A stretch of 23,479 nucleotides of DNA from Actinomycetota bacterium (GTDB lineage: Bacteria; Actinomycetota; Actinomycetes; Actinomycetales; Microbacteriaceae): NCBI GenBank assembly GCA_009704705.1, contig WLDR01000006.1:1-23479 (forward strand), read 5' to 3'. Shown in pieces: positions 14,378 through 21,823 of this stretch (within the stretch, counting starts at the first letter, position 1; each line of letters starts with the position of its first letter). Under the pieces are notes generated by a model. That model did not search any database. It had not been told where the DNA came from and saw nothing but the letters and a program-made list of their open reading frames with translations. The position numbers and the translations under genes are program-made.

Positions 14378-15610
14378 TTGGGTTCACCACGCACTCCACG
14401 CGCGACGTCATCTCGCCCGAACAAGAAGTTGACCATCCTTATTGGATGCGACACGTTTGGCCCTGACGTCAACGGCGCAGCGAAGTTTGCCGAGCGCTTG
14501 GCTGCCGGGCTCGTTGAACGCGGTCACGATGTTCACATCATGGCACCCAGCCCGAAGGGTGCACCCGCAGTCGGCATCGAGGTGCACGAGGGTCAGCCAA
14601 TGACCGTTCATCGTCTTCGCAGTTGGCGTTGGATTATGCACGATTGGCTTCGATTCGCATTGCCCTGGGATATCCGCCCAGAGAGCCGTCGAATTCTCGA
14701 CGCGGTGAAACCAGATGTCGTGCACTTTCAGTCGCACCTGATGGTGGGTGGTGGGCTCTCGCTTGAAGCACAGAAGCGTGGCATCCGCTTGGTTGGAACA
14801 AACCACTTCATGCCCGAGAATCTGATCGACTTCATCCCGATGCCGAAGTTTCTCGAACAGTGGGCAATTCGCCGAACGTGGGCGGCGGCAGCGAGAACTT
14901 TTGGTCGGGCCGAAGCTGTCACGACGCCAACAAGAAGAGCAGCTGATTTTCTTGAAGAGAGCACGCACCTCAATGACGTACACGCCATCTCGTGTGGCAT
15001 CAACGCCCACCACTACACGCCGAATTTCAGCACGAACGTTGAGAACCGAATCGTTTTTGTTGGGCGTGTGACCGGCGAGAAAAAGCTGGATGTTCTGCTC
15101 AAGGCTGTCGCACGGCTCGACTCTGCTCTCAACGCGAAGCTGGAGATTGTTGGGACTGGCGACCTCCTGAATCACCACAAGGTCTTGGCGGCTCAACTGG
15201 GCATTGCCGAAAGTGTTCACTTCACCGGGTATGCCAGCGATGAGGAGCTTCGCGCAGCGCTCTCACGTGCCAAGGTCTTTGCCATGCCGTCGATTGCTGA
15301 GCTTCAATCGATTGCGACGATGGAAGCAATGGCCACCGCACTGCCGGTTGTCGGCGCGAACGCCATGGCGTTGCCGCACCTTATTCACGATGGGGAAAAC
15401 GGTTTTCTGTTCGAGCCAAATTCCGTGGACGACCTGGTCGAGAAGCTCACACGCGTTCTCACTATGCCGCGCAAAGAGCTCGAAACGATGAAGAAGGCTT
15501 CCCTTACTTTTATTCGAGGGCATGACATCACGCGCACTCTTGACACCTTCGAAGCGCTGTACCGGGGAGAACACGTCGTCGACCCCGACCCGGAACTCAC
15601 CGACGACTAG
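14378..15610 (+). CDS. GT4-family glycosyltransferase
   Basis: A 410-residue GT-B fold enzyme that would transfer a sugar from a nucleotide donor. The N-terminal acceptor domain begins LTILIGCDTFGPDVNGAAKFAERLAAGLVERGHDVHIMAP. The donor half has IVFVGRVTGEKKLDVLLKAVARL, LEIVGTGDL, VHFTGYASDEELRAALSRAKVFAMPS and the GT4 E-x7-E motif (ELQSIATME), then FLFEPNSVDDL. The resemblance is to actinobacterial mannosyl- or glucosyltransferases that act on lipids such as phosphatidylinositol or diacylglycerol, but the acceptor cannot be fixed from sequence. I chose TTG 14378 because AAGGA (14367-14371) lies 6 nt upstream; an in-frame GTG at 14342 has only a hairpin before it. There is no signal peptide, so it acts on the cytosolic face. 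Confidence 0.9.
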   Translation: MGSPRTPRATSSRPNKKLTILIGCDTFGPDVNGAAKFAERLAAGLVERGHDVHIMAPSPKGAPAVGIEVHEGQPMTVHRLRSWRWIMHDWLRFALPWDIRPESRRILDAVKPDVVHFQSHLMVGGGLSLEAQKRGIRLVGTNHFMPENLIDFIPMPKFLEQWAIRRTWAAAARTFGRAEAVTTPTRRAADFLEESTHLNDVHAISCGINAHHYTPNFSTNVENRIVFVGRVTGEKKLDVLLKAVARLDSALNAKLEIVGTGDLLNHHKVLAAQLGIAESVHFTGYASDEELRAALSRAKVFAMPSIAELQSIATMEAMATALPVVGANAMALPHLIHDGENGFLFEPNSVDDLVEKLTRVLTMPRKELETMKKASLTFIRGHDITRTLDTFEALYRGEHVVDPDPELTDD

Positions 15611-15642
15611 CTGCTGTTCGCGCGAAGGACTGCTCTTCAACT

Positions 15643-15680
15643 CGGTCCGGCGCGCAGGTTGAGCATGCGGTCCGGCGCGC
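15643..15680. repeat. 13-bp direct repeat upstream of tRNA (CAU)
   Basis: CGGTCCGGCGCGC occurs at 15643-15655 and again at 15668-15680, a 25-bp period. The second copy ends 9 bp before the -10-like TATCCT, so the pair may be a promoter-proximal binding site or a small duplication. Confidence 0.5.
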
Positions 15681-15689
15681 GCTGACTGC

Positions 15690-15695
15690 TATCCT
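15690..15695 (+). promoter_or_regulatory. -10 element of tRNA (CAU)
   Basis: TATCCT ends 11 nt before the tRNA 5' end, the expected place for a tRNA promoter with a short 5' leader. No convincing -35 is seen; the upstream direct repeat occupies that place. Confidence 0.45.
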
Positions 15696-15706
15696 TGAGC
15701 CTCTAG

Positions 15707-15780
15707 GGGGCGTTAGCTCAGCCGGTTAGAGCAGCGGACTCATAATCCGTCGGTCGCGGGTTCAAGTCCCGCACGCCCTA
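15707..15780 (+). tRNA. tRNA with anticodon CAU (elongator Met or Ile2)
   Basis: A complete 74-nt cloverleaf. Acceptor GGGGCGT/ACGCCCT (G-U at the first pair); D stem GCTC/GAGC; anticodon stem GCGGA/TCCGT with loop CTCATAA (CAT at 15741-15743); T stem GCGGG/CCCGC with loop TTCAAGT; discriminator A; no encoded CCA. It is not initiator tRNA: the first acceptor pair is formed and the anticodon stem lacks the three G-C pairs. It could be elongator tRNA-Met or tRNA-Ile2, whose C34 is changed to lysidine by TilS. The anticodon loop and T arm recall Ile2, but sequence alone does not settle it. Confidence 0.93.
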
Positions 15781-15833
15781 CTCAACGCCTCACGGCCGCC
15801 GTTGCATTCGTTGAATCAAGTGCCGGATGACGA

Positions 15834-18218
15834 TCAGGGAAGTGTGCGCGCCGGGCTCGAGGCGGCTGCGCCTGAACCATATGTAGACGTGGGAGTGACT
15901 CGAACGTAGTACGTCGCACCGGAGGTGAGACCTGAGACAGTTACGCCGGGAGTCGCTGAAACTGGGTCAGCGAAGCGAACCCACTTCGAGGATGTCGACA
16001 GCCTGTAGTCGACGATGTAGTCAGTGATCGCAGCACCGTTTGTGGTTGGCACAGGCCACGTAACGTTGAACGTGGTGCTGGTTGGCGCAATTGTGAGCGA
16101 GGCGATGCGATTGGGCTTGCCCGTGAGGGTTGTCACCGTGACGGGCGAGGAAAAGCTTCCGGCTCCGAGGGACGTCTTGGCCGATACTCGGAAATTGAAG
16201 GTGGCGCCGGGCGTCAGACCAGACACTGTTGCGGCTGGACTGCGACTTACACCGTCGCCAAATGATGACCACGTGGTTGCGTTGCTTCGCTTGTACTCGA
16301 TCACGTAATCGATGATTTCCGAACCGTTGTCTGCTGGCGCAGCCCATGTCAAAGAGACCGCGGTTGGCGAGGCACCGCCGGCAGAGGGCGTTGTGACCGC
16401 ACTTGGAATGCCGGACAACGTCGAGACGGAGGTAATCGACGACCAGGGTCCGAATCCGTGAGGTGACTGGGCTCGAACGCGGAATTCATGACCCCGCGCG
16501 GGCAAGAGCCCACCAATGGGTGCCGAGGTCACGGACGAGATCCCGTCGGTCACGGTTGTCCATGCCGTCGTGCCCGTTGCTCGATATTGCAGGTCGTAAT
16601 CGGTTACGAGACTTCCGTTGGCCGTTGCGGCGGCCCAGGACAGAACAGCAGACGTTGCCCGAACGCTTGACGTCGTCACGCTCGAAACGGAACCTGGAAG
16701 ACCGGACCACGTTGTCGCGCGAACGCTCGATGCGGCTGGTCCCGCCACATCGGTCACACCATTTACCCGAAATTCATATGACCTATTCGCGATAAGCCCG
16801 TTCACCGTCAAGCTCGTTGCTGTTGAGATGGGCTTTGACGCTGTGGACCACGCCGATGAGCCCACGGCACGAAAGCTCACCTCGTAGTTCGTGAGAACCG
16901 ATGAAGACAAACTCGGTTGCCATGCAAGATTGACCGCGTTGAGGCCGGTGGTGGTCGCGACGAGGCCCGTCGGGGCCAACGGGGGTGTCCTTGTGTTTCC
17001 GGCGGGGGTCAACGAAGCCAAGTTCAGCACGCCTCGCGTTGTACCGCTGTGTGTGGGGTACGGCACAGCGAGGTTCGGCACAACATTTGCCTTGACGGCA
17101 GTTGTCACATCGGACGCGCTCGCTCCCGGATTCGCCGAAAGGTACAGGGCTGCGGCGCCAGCAACGTGCGGTGCTGCCATGGAGGTGCCACTCATGGTCT
17201 TTGTAGATCCATTGGCGGCAAAGTTGAGAGACACGATGTCAACGCCGGGAGCAAGAAGATCCACACAGCTGCCGTAGTTGGAAAACTGAGCCTCAGCATC
17301 GTTGCGATCAACTGCACCAACGGTGAGAGCGTTTGGTGCCGCTGCGGGCGTGAATCGACACGCTGATGTGTTGCTGTTTCCGGCGGCGGCAACGACAACA
17401 AAGCCAGCATCAATCGCGTTCTGAACGGCGACAAGCAGAGAATCAGAGCTCAGGCACGGAAGACTCATTCGACATGTCGTACCGAGGCTCATGTTGATGA
17501 TGCCGACCGTGCCCGCGGGCTTGTCGTTGATTGCCCAGTCAATGCCGGCGACAATCGTCTTAACCGATGCGCCCCCGGCCGCGCAGTCGAAGACTCGAAT
17601 GGGCACGATTGTTGCCTTCTTGGCGACTCCGTAGGTGGTTGCGGCGATAGTTCCCGCGACATGTGTACCGTGGCCGTGACAGTCGGCGGAACCGCGTCCA
17701 TCTGACACAAATGACGTGCCGGCGACGAGACGGGTCGCCAGTTCGGCATTGGGCGAAACGCCGGAATCGATGACGTAGACGCGTGCGCCTGCGCCAGCTG
17801 AGTCTGAATACGCGAACTGGTTGTCGGCAGGGCGCGCTGCGAAGTCGAGCATGGAGAGGTTCCATGGCGCTGGTGATTGCACCGCCATGAGTTCGACCGG
17901 CCGATCCGCCTCAACAGCTTCGCCGTTGATCGCGCCCTTGACGTCAGCTAGTTCGTCGAGCGTGAGGCTTACGGCAACCCCGCTGAGAGCATCGTCGTAA
18001 ACCTGGGTCGGCGCAACGCCCAGATCTGCGAGTTCGTCGAGCAAGGCATCCGCCTGCCCCTCGGGCACCTGAATGATGTAGGTAGCTTCAGCGGATGAGG
18101 CACTCTCTGTGGGAGTGGTCTCAGCATTCGCGGCCGCGGGCACAGCAACAAGAGCAGAAGAAAAAATCGCGACGGCGAGGGATCCCCCCAGAACACTCAG
18201 CCGCCGCGAAATCTTCAT
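15834..18218 (-). CDS. Secreted S8 (subtilisin-like) serine protease with four FN3 domains
   Basis: A 794-residue exported peptidase. A Sec signal peptide spans residues 1-32 (MKISRRL..., hydrophobic core, AANA cut site). An inhibitor I9-type propeptide follows (about 44-112, TYIIQVPEG...). The catalytic domain (about 115-400) has D151 (VYVIDSGV), H183 (GHGTHVAGT), oxyanion N281 (AAAGNSN) and S346 (MSGTSMAAP). It contains six Cys (180, 212, 249, 255, 287, 318) that could form disulfides outside the cell. Four fibronectin type III domains occupy about 412-504, 506-602, 603-699 and 700-794. There is no sortase motif or transmembrane anchor, so it is released or held by its FN3 domains. I chose ATG 18218 because the signal peptide begins there; the ORF extends to 18353 without homology. 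It probably degrades external protein for nutrition. Confidence 0.93.
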   Translation of the reverse strand: MKISRRLSVLGGSLAVAIFSSALVAVPAAANAETTPTESASSAEATYIIQVPEGQADALLDELADLGVAPTQVYDDALSGVAVSLTLDELADVKGAINGEAVEADRPVELMAVQSPAPWNLSMLDFAARPADNQFAYSDSAGAGARVYVIDSGVSPNAELATRLVAGTSFVSDGRGSADCHGHGTHVAGTIAATTYGVAKKATIVPIRVFDCAAGGASVKTIVAGIDWAINDKPAGTVGIINMSLGTTCRMSLPCLSSDSLLVAVQNAIDAGFVVVAAAGNSNTSACRFTPAAAPNALTVGAVDRNDAEAQFSNYGSCVDLLAPGVDIVSLNFAANGSTKTMSGTSMAAPHVAGAAALYLSANPGASASDVTTAVKANVVPNLAVPYPTHSGTTRGVLNLASLTPAGNTRTPPLAPTGLVATTTGLNAVNLAWQPSLSSSVLTNYEVSFRAVGSSAWSTASKPISTATSLTVNGLIANRSYEFRVNGVTDVAGPAASSVRATTWSGLPGSVSSVTTSSVRATSAVLSWAAATANGSLVTDYDLQYRATGTTAWTTVTDGISSVTSAPIGGLLPARGHEFRVRAQSPHGFGPWSSITSVSTLSGIPSAVTTPSAGGASPTAVSLTWAAPADNGSEIIDYVIEYKRSNATTWSSFGDGVSRSPAATVSGLTPGATFNFRVSAKTSLGAGSFSSPVTVTTLTGKPNRIASLTIAPTSTTFNVTWPVPTTNGAAITDYIVDYRLSTSSKWVRFADPVSATPGVTVSGLTSGATYYVRVTPTSTYGSGAAASSPARTLP

Positions 18219-18319
18219 GTACCTAGCCAACCATGCCCAGGGGAATTGTGCCGACCCGCTCGTCGAAGAAACATCAAAGACTTGTCGCGAGTCTGCTGAG
18301 AGGAAGTTCGCCTCACTCA

Positions 18320-18325
18320 TACGAT
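18320..18325 (+). promoter_or_regulatory. -10 element of DUF1684 gene
   Basis: TACGAT ends 6 nt before GTG 18332. This spacing and the absence of a ribosome site point to a leaderless mRNA and support GTG 18332 as the start. Confidence 0.4.
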
Positions 18326-18331
18326 GAACGG

Positions 18332-19177
18332 GTGAGTGAACAGCCAAAGGCACCTGATTCTCCCGAAGAAGCGTATGAGTTCTTTCGCCGGCGTCGGCAG
18401 GAAATGGTCACTTTGCCGCAGGGGAATCTCGCGCTGATTGCCACCGCGTGGTTTCACGGTGCGCCGGGCGTTTTCGAGACCGTGTGGGGGATTCCCGGCG
18501 AATGGTCTGCCCGAGATCGCGGCCAGTCCGGTCTCGTCGTCCGGGCGTCAGCCTCCGACAGAATCTTCGTTAACGATGAACTTGTTGACGGAGACGTCAC
18601 TGTTCTGGCAAAGGATTCAGAGACACCGGCAAAGTTGAGCTTCGACGACGGCAAGTCGGGATTCGTGATTGCGAACGAAGAGGGCGTGTACGCGTTGCGG
18701 GTCTGGGACCCGAATTCGCAAGACCTCAATGATTTTGGTCGAATTGATTCGTACGACTACAACCCGGAATGGGTAGTTCAGGCGCAGTTCATCCCGATCG
18801 AAGGCGGTCGTGCAGTGGGTGTAGATCACCTCAAGGATGAGGGCAGTACACGCGACAAAATCATCCCTGCGGACATTACCTTCACGCACGACGGAGTCGA
18901 CTACACCGTCGCCGCGTTTCAAGAGGGCCGGGCCCTGCTGCTCGTTTTTGCAGATTCCACGAACGGGGATGCGACGTATTCAGTGGGCCGCTTTCTGATG
19001 TGTGCGCCAAATGCCGACGGCTCGATAACGCTCGACTTTAATCGTGCTTATTTACCCCCGTGCGCCTTTAGCTACCACTTCAATTGCCCGATGCCCCCGG
19101 CACAGAATCGCTTTCCGTTTGCGATTGAGGCAGGGGAGAAGCAAGTCCTTAATCGCTCGGGCGAGCTCCTGCACTAG
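18332..19177 (+). CDS. DUF1684 family protein
   Basis: A 281-residue cytosolic-type protein of the DUF1684 family, whose function is not known. Family-like features are the N-terminal FFRRRRQEMVTLPQGNLALIATAWF, followed by a beta-rich middle (LSFDDGKSGFVIANEEGVYALRVWDPNS). The C-terminal half has the most conserved part: LLLVFADSTNGDATYSVGRFL, LDFNRAYLPPCAFSYHFNCPMPPAQNRFPFAIEAGE. The conserved RAYxPPCAF-NCPLPPxxNRL pattern is visible here as RAYLPPCAFSYHFNCPMPPAQNRF. There is no signal peptide. The start is GTG 18332; the frame extends upstream to 18233 without similarity. It diverges from the protease gene (113 bp between start codons) and its end overlaps the convergent padR gene by 29 bp. 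Confidence 0.88.
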   Translation: MSEQPKAPDSPEEAYEFFRRRRQEMVTLPQGNLALIATAWFHGAPGVFETVWGIPGEWSARDRGQSGLVVRASASDRIFVNDELVDGDVTVLAKDSETPAKLSFDDGKSGFVIANEEGVYALRVWDPNSQDLNDFGRIDSYDYNPEWVVQAQFIPIEGGRAVGVDHLKDEGSTRDKIIPADITFTHDGVDYTVAAFQEGRALLLVFADSTNGDATYSVGRFLMCAPNADGSITLDFNRAYLPPCAFSYHFNCPMPPAQNRFPFAIEAGEKQVLNRSGELLH

Positions 19178-19721
19178 GCCGGCGACCGCGTCCGGGGCGG
19201 TTTTCTCGCAGCCCATGTGCTGGAAAGCCCCCCGAGTGGATTGACGCTTCAACGTCGGTGAGCCACGAAGAAACCGCCGCGTGGTGAATCTCCTCGGCGC
19301 GTTTTGTCAGGGTCTGCGCGACCCCGACTTTCGAAATCTCTCCTGCATCCGTTTCGACTCGGTCGTGACTCCGCAGGCGCTCGAAGAGTCGCGAGGGATC
19401 CGAACCCGGCAAAGAACAACTCAGCAGCACGACATCCATGAGGTCATCCCAGCTGCGCACCACGGGCACGTCTTCTCCGGCAAGCCATTTCTGGGCAGCG
19501 TCACGTCCGATTGCGGTGAGTTCGTAACGCGGGAGCTTGTCTGGGGCTATGCCTGCGGGACGAATGTGACTCGACGCAGCCAAGCGGGCGATGGTCGAGT
19601 AGACCTGTCCGGGGTTGATGGATGCGCGGTGCGGCAGACGTGTTTCAAGCTCAAAAAGAATTTGGTGACCATATGTTGGGCCAAGTGTCAGAACTCCGAG
19701 AATCGCATCACGCACACTCAC
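19149..19721 (-). CDS. PadR family transcriptional regulator
   Basis: A 190-residue PadR-type regulator. The N-terminal winged helix is clear (VRDAILGVLTLGPTYGHQILFELETR, INPGQVYSTIARL, PRYELTAIGRDAAQKWL). It is followed by the C-terminal helical dimerisation region (about 85-165) and an Arg/Pro-rich tail that overlaps the convergent DUF1684 gene end. The start is GTG 19721 with GGGAG (19732-19728, minus) 6 nt upstream. PadR proteins usually repress their own gene and a neighbour; here the neighbour sharing the 188-bp upstream region is the DUF3145 gene. The inducing ligand is unknown. The tail of about 25 residues beyond the domain is low in similarity and may result from read-through of an older stop. 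Confidence 0.9.
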   Translation of the reverse strand: MSVRDAILGVLTLGPTYGHQILFELETRLPHRASINPGQVYSTIARLAASSHIRPAGIAPDKLPRYELTAIGRDAAQKWLAGEDVPVVRSWDDLMDVVLLSCSLPGSDPSRLFERLRSHDRVETDAGEISKVGVAQTLTKRAEEIHHAAVSSWLTDVEASIHSGGFPAHGLRENRPGRGRRPSAGARPSD

Positions 19722-19768
19722 GATGATCTCCCGTCCAAATATCGCGCCAGCTATGGGGGCGCGCCCTG

Positions 19769-19781
19769 TTCACCCTGTGAA
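19769..19781. promoter_or_regulatory. Inverted repeat in padR / DUF3145 gap
   Basis: TTCAC and GTGAA with a 3-bp spacer form a perfect 5-bp inverted repeat in the 188-bp region between the divergent genes. It could be an operator, but it does not match the ATGT-n8-ACAT sites known for several PadR proteins. Confidence 0.25.
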
Positions 19782-19909
19782 TCTACTGGACAGGCGAGCG
19801 TCGTGAATTGCGTGGAATGCACTCACCATGCCAAACTCGTCACACACATTTCATGCTGAACCTGAAGGTCGTTGGGGAAGACGAATCTTCACACAGAGGC
19901 AAGGCAGGA

Positions 19910-20452
19910 ATGATGGAAAACTACATTGGCAAAACCCTCGACGAGGGAACCCACGAGCGGTCTTCACGCGGCGTGGTCTACGTTCATGCCGTGCCGAAGG
20001 CGGTCAGCCCACACGTTGAGTGGGCTGTTGGTCGTGCGCTTGGCACGCCCGTCAGCTTTGAGTGGCGAAGTCAACCACTCATCGGTGACGCCGTTCGCAC
20101 AGAATTCGAGTGGCAAGGACCGTTTGGTGCGGGATCTCTCATTGCCTCGTCACTTATCGGTTGGAGCGAAGTTCGTTTCGAAGTAACTGAAATGTCGGAC
20201 GGCGGTCGCGCAGGCGAAAGATGGGTCTTCACTCCAAGCCTCGGGTCATTCCATGTGCACACCGATGAGGTGGGTAACTATCTCGTGTCAGAGAACGTGC
20301 TGCGCTCGCTCATCGAAGAATCTTCATCGGATGTTTTCGCCATGCGTGATGAAATAGACCGTGCCCTCGGTGGCGCCTGGGATCGCGAACTAGAGACGTT
20401 CCGAAGTGCCGGTGAGGGCGCTCCGGTGACCTGGCTACATCGAGTGGGCTAG
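19910..20452 (+). CDS. DUF3145 family protein
   Basis: A 180-residue protein of DUF3145, a family found in actinobacteria and without known function. The family pattern is clear: RGVVYVHAVPKAVSPHVEWAVGRALG, SFEWRSQPL, RTEFEWQGPFGAGSLIASSLIGWSEVRFEVTE, GERWVFTPSLGSFHVHTDEVGNYLVSENVLRSLIE, and a C-terminal helix ending RDEIDRALGGAWDRELETFR. There is no signal peptide or membrane segment. I chose ATG 19910, with AAGG at 19901-19904 and a second ATG next to it at 19913; the frame is open back to 19808 without similarity. Its stop overlaps the convergent fabF stop by 4 bp (CTAG). The lasting association with fab genes in relatives would suggest a housekeeping role (inference). Confidence 0.9.
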   Translation: MMENYIGKTLDEGTHERSSRGVVYVHAVPKAVSPHVEWAVGRALGTPVSFEWRSQPLIGDAVRTEFEWQGPFGAGSLIASSLIGWSEVRFEVTEMSDGGRAGERWVFTPSLGSFHVHTDEVGNYLVSENVLRSLIEESSSDVFAMRDEIDRALGGAWDRELETFRSAGEGAPVTWLHRVG

Positions 20453-21690
20453 TTGTAGCTGCGGAAAGCAGCAACGGCGTTGTGCCCGCCAAAGCCAAAT
20501 GAGTTGCTAATCGCGAGAATGTCGCCCGACGGAAGCTCACGCGGGGTCGTCGCGACATCGAGGCGAATCTCTGGGTCTTGGTTCTCGAGGTTGATTGTTG
20601 GGGGCGCGAGGCGCTTGTGGAGCGCCAGGACGGTGAACATCGCTTCGATGGCTCCCGCGCCACCAAGTAAGTGACCGGTCGACGCTTTCGTCGCAGAGAC
20701 AACCACACTGTCGAGGTGATCGCCAAAGACGCGACGCAGCGCGTTGTACTCGGCAATGTCGCCGACCGGCGTGCTTGTCGCATGAGCGTTAATGTGCACG
20801 ACGTCGGTAAGCGATGCTCCGGCCAATTCGATGGCCTGGCGCATTGCGCGAGCAGCTGCGTTGCCTTCGGGGTCGGGTGCGGTGATGTGGTAAGCGTCGC
20901 TCGTCACAGAGCCACCAGCAACCTCCGCGTAAATGCGGGCACCACGGGCAAGCGCGTGTTCCTCGGTTTCAAGAACGAGAGCGGCCGCGCCTTCCCCCAG
21001 CACGAACCCGTCACGGTCGACGTCATACGGACGCGATGCGTGCTCAGGGTCGTCGTTGCGCTTTGACAGTGCCTGCATGGCGGCAAACGACGCGATCGGC
21101 ATGGGGTGAATAGCAGCTTCGGATCCACCGGCGACAATGACGTCGGCGTAGCCGGCCTGAAGGTGTTCGTAGGCGTTGACGATGGACTCAGTGCTGGATG
21201 CACACGCCGAGACAACCGTGCGAACTCCAGCGCGCGCGTGCAGGTCCATCCCGATAGCCGCTGCCGGGCCATTCGGCATGAGCATCGGCACCGTCATGGG
21301 AAGGACTCGACGAGGCCCCTTTTCTTTGAGGGTGTCCCATGCGTCAAGAAGAGTCCAAACACCACCAATGCCTGTCGCCCAGTCAACGGCAAGACGTCCC
21401 GGATCAACTTCGGGGCTACCTGCATCCGCCCATGCTTCACGACCGGCAATAAGTGCAAATTGGCTGGATGGGTCAAGGCGCTTGACTTCAACGCGCTCGA
21501 GGATGTCAATAGCCGCTACCGCAGCCTGAGCGGCAAATGTCACCGGAAGATCGAGTTGCGCAACCCAGTCTTGAAGAAGCGGGCGGGCGCCGGACTGCTT
21601 GGCCAGAAGGCTAGCCCACGTCTCGGGCGCGGTGCCGGCGAGGGGGCTGGTCGCACCGATTCCGGTGACGACAATCTTCTTTACTGCCAT
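20449..21690 (-). CDS. fabF: Beta-ketoacyl-ACP synthase II
   Basis: FabF elongates acyl-ACP by condensation with malonyl-ACP in type II fatty acid synthesis. The 413-residue protein has the condensing-enzyme triad: C163 in VVSACASSTES, H303 in INAHATSTPVGD and H340 in TKASTGHLLGGAGA, plus the C-terminal NSFGFGGHNA loop. The start is ATG 21690 with AAGGAAG about 10 nt upstream. It is the last visible gene of the operon fabD-fabH-acpP-fabF, separated from acpP by 133 bp that hold a strong hairpin (21765-21803). The stop overlaps the DUF3145 stop by 4 bp. Actinobacteria may have several KAS enzymes; the position and motifs fit FabF rather than a polyketide synthase. Confidence 0.95.
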   Translation of the reverse strand: MAVKKIVVTGIGATSPLAGTAPETWASLLAKQSGARPLLQDWVAQLDLPVTFAAQAAVAAIDILERVEVKRLDPSSQFALIAGREAWADAGSPEVDPGRLAVDWATGIGGVWTLLDAWDTLKEKGPRRVLPMTVPMLMPNGPAAAIGMDLHARAGVRTVVSACASSTESIVNAYEHLQAGYADVIVAGGSEAAIHPMPIASFAAMQALSKRNDDPEHASRPYDVDRDGFVLGEGAAALVLETEEHALARGARIYAEVAGGSVTSDAYHITAPDPEGNAAARAMRQAIELAGASLTDVVHINAHATSTPVGDIAEYNALRRVFGDHLDSVVVSATKASTGHLLGGAGAIEAMFTVLALHKRLAPPTINLENQDPEIRLDVATTPRELPSGDILAISNSFGFGGHNAVAAFRSYN

Positions 21691-21764
21691 GGGGAGGGCT
21701 TCCTTCGTGAGTCACTCGTTGAATCAGTGGTGATATGGCGAGCAGTTACCTCAGATTTCTCGTG

Positions 21765-21803
21765 TGGGTGGAACAGTCCGACAAAACGAAGCTGTTCCAC
21801 CCA
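21765..21803 (-). promoter_or_regulatory. Perfect 12-bp hairpin between acpP and fabF
   Basis: TGGGTGGAACAG (21765-21776) and CTGTTCCACCCA (21792-21803) are exact reverse complements with a 15-nt loop. On the minus-strand transcript it follows the acpP stop by 20 nt and precedes fabF by 74 nt. No U-run follows it, so it may be a partial terminator or an mRNA end protector that lets acpP be made in excess of fabF (inference). Confidence 0.7.
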
Positions 21804-21823
21804 GGAACGAGAACTGTGCAGTC

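Noticed and set aside
14408..15220. A 270-codon minus-strand frame inside the glycosyltransferase gene.
   Set aside because: Shadow of a gene with full GT4 motifs; no independent evidence.
15617..15626. 10-bp palindrome TTCGCGCGAA after the glycosyltransferase gene as a terminator.
   Set aside because: Too short to form a stable hairpin with a loop and no U-tract follows.
11576..15780. tRNA genes as integration (att) sites for a genomic island.
   Set aside because: No integrase, no repeated tRNA 3' end and no composition change were seen near either tRNA.
18219..18353. A 45-residue N-terminal extension of the protease.
   Set aside because: It would place a signal peptide internally and crosses the promoter of the DUF1684 gene; ATG 18218 starts a normal signal peptide.
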